This document shows positions 59,576-64,000 of a stretch of 64,000 bases of DNA, piece after piece. The stretch covers positions 1-64,000 of the forward strand of contig NZ_CABQJR010000003.1 in NCBI RefSeq assembly GCF_902464545.1, given 5' to 3'. The number at the start of each line of letters is the position of its first letter. Position 1 is the stretch's first letter. This DNA is from an uncultured Senegalimassilia sp. Its GTDB lineage: Bacteria; Actinomycetota; Coriobacteriia; Coriobacteriales; Eggerthellaceae. Made by a program: the position numbers and the translations under genes. The notes beneath the pieces are model-generated. The model made no database searches. It had not been told where the DNA came from and saw only the letters and a program-made list of their open reading frames with translations.

Positions 59576-61483
59576 ATGGATGACAAAACGCAAGGTACCG
59601 AGCAGCAAGACCAGCTATCCGATATGTCGAGGGACGAACTCGATGCGGAGATCGGCCGCTTGCTCGGCGTCTATCCCGTCGTGCGCTTTCTTGACGAGCG
59701 CGACATAGAGGAAGATGAATCTTGCCTCCTGTACGGCGGCGCGTGCGTTTGCATGCGCGGGGTGTGCAAGGACATTCTGCGCGATGGAGGTTCCCGAACG
59801 CATAGGGTGCTCATGGGCGATCAGGTCCATCGCGCATCGGCTTGGTACGTGAACGTCGATGGCAAGCCGGGTGTGCTCATGTGCGCTCAGCCCATCGACG
59901 CGGTCGCTGGCGGCTTGCCTTCCGAGGAGCTGCTCTATCACGATGCGCTATCGGGCGCGTACAACCGGCGATTCTACGAGGACAACCTGCGTAATCAGCA
60001 CGTGTTCGCCGGCGTGGCGGTTTTGGACCTGGACGATTTCAAGCTGGTCAACGATACGCTGGGCCATCATGCCGGCGATGTCGCCATCAAAACGGCCGTG
60101 AGCGCGCTCAGGAGCTGCATCCGGTCCAGCGATATGCTCGTGCGTTACGGCGGCGACGAGTTCGTGCTGGTCATCCCCGGCATTTCCGCTGACGTCTTCG
60201 CGCGCAAGCTGCACGATATGGTGGATAAGCTGGCCGAAACGCCCGTTCCCGGATACGAGAACATCAACCTCACCGTCAGCATCGGCGGCGTGTTGTCCGA
60301 GGGTCGCACCGTCGAGGAGGCGGTGCGCCAGGCGGATGGCCTCATGTACAAGGCGAAGGGCCGCAAGAACCTCGTCATAACCGATTCCGACGACCTTGAT
60401 CCCTACGAGTTCCATAAACCGTTGCTGTTGGTGGTGGACGATTCCGAGATGAACCGCGTCATCCTGAGCGAGATGCTCAAGGACCAGTACGAGATCCTCG
60501 AGGCGGATTGCGGCGAAGCGGGCATCGCGTGCCTGGAACAGCACGGAAGCGGCATCTCCATCGTGTTGCTCGACATCGTCATGCCCGGCGCCGACGGTTT
60601 CGACGTGCTCTCCTGCATGTCGCGCAACGGCTGGATCGACGACATCCCCGTCATCATGATCTCGAGCGAAGACTCCGACGACTCGGTGCTACGCGCCTAT
60701 GAGCTGGGCGCTTCCGACTACATCAGCCGCCCCTTCGACTCGCGCATCGTGCGCCAGCGCGTCAGCAACATCATGCGCCTCTACACCAAGCAACGGCGCC
60801 TTTCCACCATGCTCGCGCAGCAGTTCTACGAGCGCGAACGCGAAAGCCGCATGCTCGTCGACATCATGGGCGGAGCCATGGAGCTGCGCAACGGCGAAAG
60901 CGGGCCGCACGTGCAGCATGTGCGCAAGCTCACCGAGATGATGCTGGAGCATCTGATGCGCAAAACGGACCGCTACCACATCACCTCAAGCGATCGCAGC
61001 ACCATTGCCGCCGCCTCCACGCTGCATGACCTGGGGAAGCTATCCATCCCCGACAACATCTTGAACAAGCCGGGCAGGTTGACGTCCGAGGAGTTCGAGA
61101 TCACGAAGACCCACACCACCATCGGCGCCGATATGCTGGAGGGCATGGTGCAGTACCGCGACAGCGCCCTGGTGCGCACCGCGCGCGACATCTGCCGCTG
61201 GCATCACGAGCGCTACGACGGCAGCGGATACCCTGATGGGCTGAAGGGCGAGGAGATCCCCATATCGGCGCAGGTCGTGGCATTGGTCGATGTCTACGAC
61301 GCCCTGACCAGCGACCGCGTGTATAAGAAGGCGTTCTCGCACGAGAAGGCCATGCACATGATCTTGAACGGCGACTGCGGCGCGTTCAACCCGCTGCTCA
61401 TCGACTGCCTCATCGATCTGCAGGACCGTATCGTGGTCGAGAAGGACGAGCAAGATCCACCCCCCCCCTATTTCAGTGAATGA
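59576..61483 (+). CDS. GGDEF - receiver - HD-GYP signalling protein
   Basis: 635 residues with opposing c-di-GMP activities. Residues 1-115 are a divergent, PAS-like region with clustered Cys (C50, C57, C59, C64). The GGDEF domain (120-270) has an intact RYGGDEF (190-196). The receiver (282-400) has the acidic pair D288-D289 and the phospho-Asp D333 in LLDIVMPG, but the conserved Lys is replaced by Arg385 (SRPF). The HD-GYP domain (425-620) has HDLGK (484-488) and RYDGSGYPDGLKGEE. The last codons include a nine-C run. The start is MDDKTQGTEQ; an 82-residue longer frame runs across the promoter and hairpin. An Hpt gene follows. Confidence 0.9.
   Translation: MDDKTQGTEQQDQLSDMSRDELDAEIGRLLGVYPVVRFLDERDIEEDESCLLYGGACVCMRGVCKDILRDGGSRTHRVLMGDQVHRASAWYVNVDGKPGVLMCAQPIDAVAGGLPSEELLYHDALSGAYNRRFYEDNLRNQHVFAGVAVLDLDDFKLVNDTLGHHAGDVAIKTAVSALRSCIRSSDMLVRYGGDEFVLVIPGISADVFARKLHDMVDKLAETPVPGYENINLTVSIGGVLSEGRTVEEAVRQADGLMYKAKGRKNLVITDSDDLDPYEFHKPLLLVVDDSEMNRVILSEMLKDQYEILEADCGEAGIACLEQHGSGISIVLLDIVMPGADGFDVLSCMSRNGWIDDIPVIMISSEDSDDSVLRAYELGASDYISRPFDSRIVRQRVSNIMRLYTKQRRLSTMLAQQFYERERESRMLVDIMGGAMELRNGESGPHVQHVRKLTEMMLEHLMRKTDRYHITSSDRSTIAAASTLHDLGKLSIPDNILNKPGRLTSEEFEITKTHTTIGADMLEGMVQYRDSALVRTARDICRWHHERYDGSGYPDGLKGEEIPISAQVVALVDVYDALTSDRVYKKAFSHEKAMHMILNGDCGAFNPLLIDCLIDLQDRIVVEKDEQDPPPPYFSE
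61460..61468 (+). repeat. Nine-C homopolymer at the 3' end of the signalling gene
   Basis: C9 tract encoding the PPPP near the C-terminus, eight codons before the stop. Loss of one C would move the frame and extend the protein by roughly 35 residues across the start of the Hpt gene; gain of one C ends it within a few codons. Confidence 0.9.
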
Positions 61484-61569
61484 CGAGGGGGCGGGAAAGA
61501 GCGGAAGCTTGATCGATGAAGGGCGCCCCGATGATGAAAATGGGCCGACAAGGAAAGGCGAGATAGGCC

Positions 61570-61926
61570 ATGAGTGCGATTGAGAGCGCATATAACCAGG
61601 TAGGAGCCGATTTCAACGACGTGTTGCGCCGTTTCACCAGCGAGGAGCTTATCGTGCGATTCGCCAAGAAGTTCCTGGAGGACGGCAGCTTCGAGCAGCT
61701 GGGCGAAGCGCTGCGAAGCGGCAACGCGGATGCTGCGTTCCTTGCCTCCCATACGCTGAAGGGCGTCGCGCAGAACATGGGCTTCACCGGCCTATACGAG
61801 CCGTCGAACGCGCTGACCGAGGAGCTGCGCGCCAAGCCTACCGACCTCACGCGGGCGAAGGAGCTGTTCGAGCCTGTGGAGGCCGAGTACGGCAAGACGG
61901 CGGAGGCCCTGCGCGCCGCCCTGTAG
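61570..61926 (+). CDS. Hpt-domain phosphotransfer protein
   Basis: 118-residue single Hpt domain. The phospho-accepting His is His61 in SHTLKGVAQNMGF, the standard Hpt motif. It is a helical protein with no other domain. The start MSAIESAYNQ follows AAAGGCGAGATAGGCC. It lies 86 bases after the receiver-containing gene and so probably passes phosphate to or from that receiver or an orphan kinase elsewhere. Confidence 0.93.
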   Translation: MSAIESAYNQVGADFNDVLRRFTSEELIVRFAKKFLEDGSFEQLGEALRSGNADAAFLASHTLKGVAQNMGFTGLYEPSNALTEELRAKPTDLTRAKELFEPVEAEYGKTAEALRAAL

Positions 61927-62093
61927 CAACCGCGCGGCCTGGCTGCACAATGGAATGGGGAACCTCAGACGCTCCGTACGATGCGGATATCGTGCGGAGC
62001 GTGCTTATGTCGGGCGAATTCGCTACCATTGTTTCGTACACGTAAAACTTCGCGCAAACCCTTGCGTTTTCGCGTAGCAGCGGAAGGAATCAC

Positions 62094-62933
62094 ATGAGCG
62101 ACATCCAGTGGCAACCTGGAAAGCAATACCGCGAGATCGTCTACGAAACGTACGAGGGCATCGCGAAGATCACCATCAACCGTCCCGCCAGGCGCAATGC
62201 CTTCACGCCCCTGACGGTCAACGAGATGTACGACGCGTTCTCCGTTGCGCGTGACGACGCCTCCGTCGGCGTCATCATCCTCACGGGCGCCAACCATGGC
62301 GGCCGTCACGAGGACGAGGCGTTCTGCAGCGGCGGCGACCAAAAGATCCGCGGCAACGGCGGCTACGTCGGCGAGGACAACATCCCCCGCCTGAACGTGC
62401 TCGACCTGCAGCGACTGATCCGCGTGGTGCCCAAGCCCGTCATCGCCATGGTCAACGGCTACGCCATCGGCGGCGGCCATGTGCTGCACATCCTGTGCGA
62501 CCTGTCCATCGCCGCGGAGACGGCGAAGTTCGGCCAGACGGGCCCGAAGGTGGGCAGCTTCGACGCCGGGTACGGCGCGGGCTACCTGGCGGCCATGGTC
62601 GGCCAGAAGAAGGCGCGCGAGATCTGGTACCTGTGCCGTCAGTACACGGCGCAGGAGGCGCTCGACATGGGCATGGTCAACAAGGTGGTGCCCTTCGAGC
62701 AGCTCGAGGAGGAGACCGTGCAGTGGGCGCGCGAGATGCTGCAGTTCAGCCCCACGGCGCTGCGCTTCATGAAGGCGTCCTTCAACGCCGCCACCGACGG
62801 CTTGGCCGGTCTGCAGCAGTTCGCCGGCGACGCTACGTTGCTGTACTACACCACCGACGAGGCGAAGGAGGGCCGCGACGCGTTCAAGGAGAAGCGCAAG
62901 CCCGACTTCTCCAAGTACCCGAAGTTCCCGTAA
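62094..62933 (+). CDS. menB: 1,4-dihydroxy-2-naphthoyl-CoA synthase
   Basis: Crotonase-fold enzyme that closes the second ring in menaquinone synthesis. 279 residues. The oxyanion regions are CSGGDQKIRGNGGY and NGYAIGGGHVLH, with the MenB-specific GPKVGSFDAGYGAGYL. The C-terminus DFSKYPKFP is typical. The start follows GGAAGGAATCAC. The intact motifs make this MenB rather than a fatty-acid hydratase. Confidence 0.97.
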   Translation: MSDIQWQPGKQYREIVYETYEGIAKITINRPARRNAFTPLTVNEMYDAFSVARDDASVGVIILTGANHGGRHEDEAFCSGGDQKIRGNGGYVGEDNIPRLNVLDLQRLIRVVPKPVIAMVNGYAIGGGHVLHILCDLSIAAETAKFGQTGPKVGSFDAGYGAGYLAAMVGQKKAREIWYLCRQYTAQEALDMGMVNKVVPFEQLEEETVQWAREMLQFSPTALRFMKASFNAATDGLAGLQQFAGDATLLYYTTDEAKEGRDAFKEKRKPDFSKYPKFP

Positions 62934-62975
62934 GTCGTTTCAGTAGTTCAAGGTAAAGGTAGGCGCAGAACCCTC

Positions 62976-64000
62976 ATGATCGGCGTATTCGAAGGCATGG
63001 TGCGGCAGAACCCGCAGCGCACGTGCTTCACGTTTGTCGATAAGGAAGGGAACGTGGAAGCGTTCTCGTATAGGGAAGCCCGCATGATGGCGGCGGGCCT
63101 GGCCAGCTTGTTGCGTCGAAGGGGCGTCGAGCCAGGCGATGCCGTGGTGATCGACCTGCCGAACAACCCGGCCTTCGTCATCATGCTGCTTGTGGCCGCC
63201 TACGGCGGGTTCTCGCTCATCACCATGAACACGCGCCTGACCGATGCCGAGAAGCAGGCGCGCCTGCTCGACCTGCAGCGCTCCCGCGCTGTGAACATCG
63301 CCTACACCGTCGATATGTCGAACGCGGCGCACCTGCTGCAAACCGTGGCCGACGAGGCCACCGGCACCGCTGAGACGGCTTCCCATGGCCGCGGCCATGC
63401 GCAGCGCACGGCCTTTACGGCGCGCACCAACATCGCCACGGCCGAGGCCCGCACCACCCGCGCGCTCGGCCGTGCGGGCCACGGCCGCCAGGCGGCGGCG
63501 CGCCGCCGCGAGGACGTCGCTCGTCAGGATGCCGTGGAAAGCGTCATCCATTTCGCCGAACGCGGCGCGCATGTGTTCGATCATGGCGCCGTGGCAGTGG
63601 TCATGTTCACTTCCGGCACCACCGGCCGCTCGAAGGCCGTGCCCTTGACCTGGGACAACCTGTGCGGCTCGGCGGCGGTTTCGAATGCCTCGCTCAACCG
63701 CCGCGGCGAGGGGCTGTGGCAGGCGGCGCTGCCCTTGTACCACGTGGGCGGCCTGCAGATGGTCGTGCGCAGCTTCCTGAACGCGAACCCATTCATCCTC
63801 TACGAGCGCTTCGACGCCCGCCGCGTGCTGGCGGATGCCGCCCGTCGCGGCGCCACCCATATCTCGGTGGTTGACAAGATGCTGCAGGACATGCTGGCGG
63901 CGCCGAACGCCGACCAGCTGCGCCGCTACGTGTGCATCCTGCTGGGCGGGGGCCCGCTGAACGCGCAGACGCTCGGGAGCGCCCTGGCCGCACGCGCCCG
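62976..64000 (+). CDS. menE: o-Succinylbenzoate-CoA ligase, partial (runs off the window)
   Basis: Adenylate-forming ligase that activates o-succinylbenzoate. 341 codons are visible before the window ends. The start MIGVFEGMVRQNPQRT lies 42 bases after menB. The ATP motif is MFTSGTTGRSKAVPL, followed by LPLYHVGGLQMV and LLGGGPLN, as in MenE. Between residues about 128 and 185, before the ATP motif, is an Ala/Arg/Thr-rich stretch not usual in the family (TARTNIATAEARTTRALG is part). Its role is unknown; it resembles the low-complexity insertions in menD and xth. Being directly behind menB supports MenE. Confidence 0.9.
   Translation, partial: MIGVFEGMVRQNPQRTCFTFVDKEGNVEAFSYREARMMAAGLASLLRRRGVEPGDAVVIDLPNNPAFVIMLLVAAYGGFSLITMNTRLTDAEKQARLLDLQRSRAVNIAYTVDMSNAAHLLQTVADEATGTAETASHGRGHAQRTAFTARTNIATAEARTTRALGRAGHGRQAAARRREDVARQDAVESVIHFAERGAHVFDHGAVAVVMFTSGTTGRSKAVPLTWDNLCGSAAVSNASLNRRGEGLWQAALPLYHVGGLQMVVRSFLNANPFILYERFDARRVLADAARRGATHISVVDKMLQDMLAAPNADQLRRYVCILLGGGPLNAQTLGSALAARA

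Overview
This window spans the chromosomal replication origin of a high-GC Gram-positive bacterium. The gene content and order (rpsF-ssb-rpsR-rplI, gyrA/gyrB/dciA/recF/dnaN/dnaA, then rpmH-rnpA-yidD-yidC-jag-rsmG-parA-parB), a menaquinone pathway, an oversized Ala/Pro-rich DnaA linker and many low-complexity insertions in housekeeping enzymes point to Actinomycetota, class Coriobacteriia, probably Eggerthellaceae (Eggerthella or Gordonibacter type). The family assignment is inference from context; no 16S gene is present.

Layout. From 1 to about 20.9 kb nearly all genes lie on the minus strand: ribosomal/SSB operon, a hypothetical gene, a MarR-like regulator, two serine tRNAs, an orphan ABC ATPase, a PrsA-like lipoprotein foldase, TypA, a membrane J-domain protein, tRNA-Ala and tRNA-Ile, gyrA, gyrB, dciA, recF, dnaN, dnaA and an unusual GHKL-ATPase/HTH fusion. 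The only plus-strand gene here is a bifunctional-nuclease-family gene. The AT-rich 1.15 kb between that fusion gene and rpmH carries DnaA-box-like 9-mers and is the probable oriC. From 22 kb rightward most genes lie on the plus strand, so both arms are transcribed away from the origin: rpmH to parB, ddl, a DinG-type exonuclease-helicase, two large membrane-associated proteins of unknown role, citrate synthase, tadA, ispE, lemA and a DUF2207 protein, a DMT transporter, aroK, rlmH, exonuclease III, folE, a TSUP permease, an ACT-domain protein, and a menaquinone cluster (menF, menD, menH, menB, start of menE) interrupted by a GGDEF-REC-HD-GYP protein and an Hpt protein. Right-arm exceptions on the minus strand are rlmN, a tail-anchored orphan, two serine tRNAs and a sodium:alanine/glycine symporter with a glycine riboswitch.

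How it works together. The ParAB genes act on parS. Twelve perfect copies of the 16-bp parS palindrome TGTTTCACGTGAAACA and one single-mismatch copy lie across about 51 kb around oriC, some between genes, some inside coding sequence, two as cores of 32-bp perfect palindromes that look like transcription terminators, and one directly upstream of the rlmN -10 element. DnaA, DnaN, RecF, DciA, gyrase, SSB and ParAB form the replication/segregation set.

Most notable unexplained items: the ATPase-HTH fusion between dnaA and oriC; a 1234-residue membrane protein that looks like an M28 peptidase domain split by a roughly 840-residue low-complexity insertion and stripped of most metal ligands; parS embedded in terminators and in the rlmN promoter region; and a c-di-GMP/phosphorelay pair inside the men cluster.
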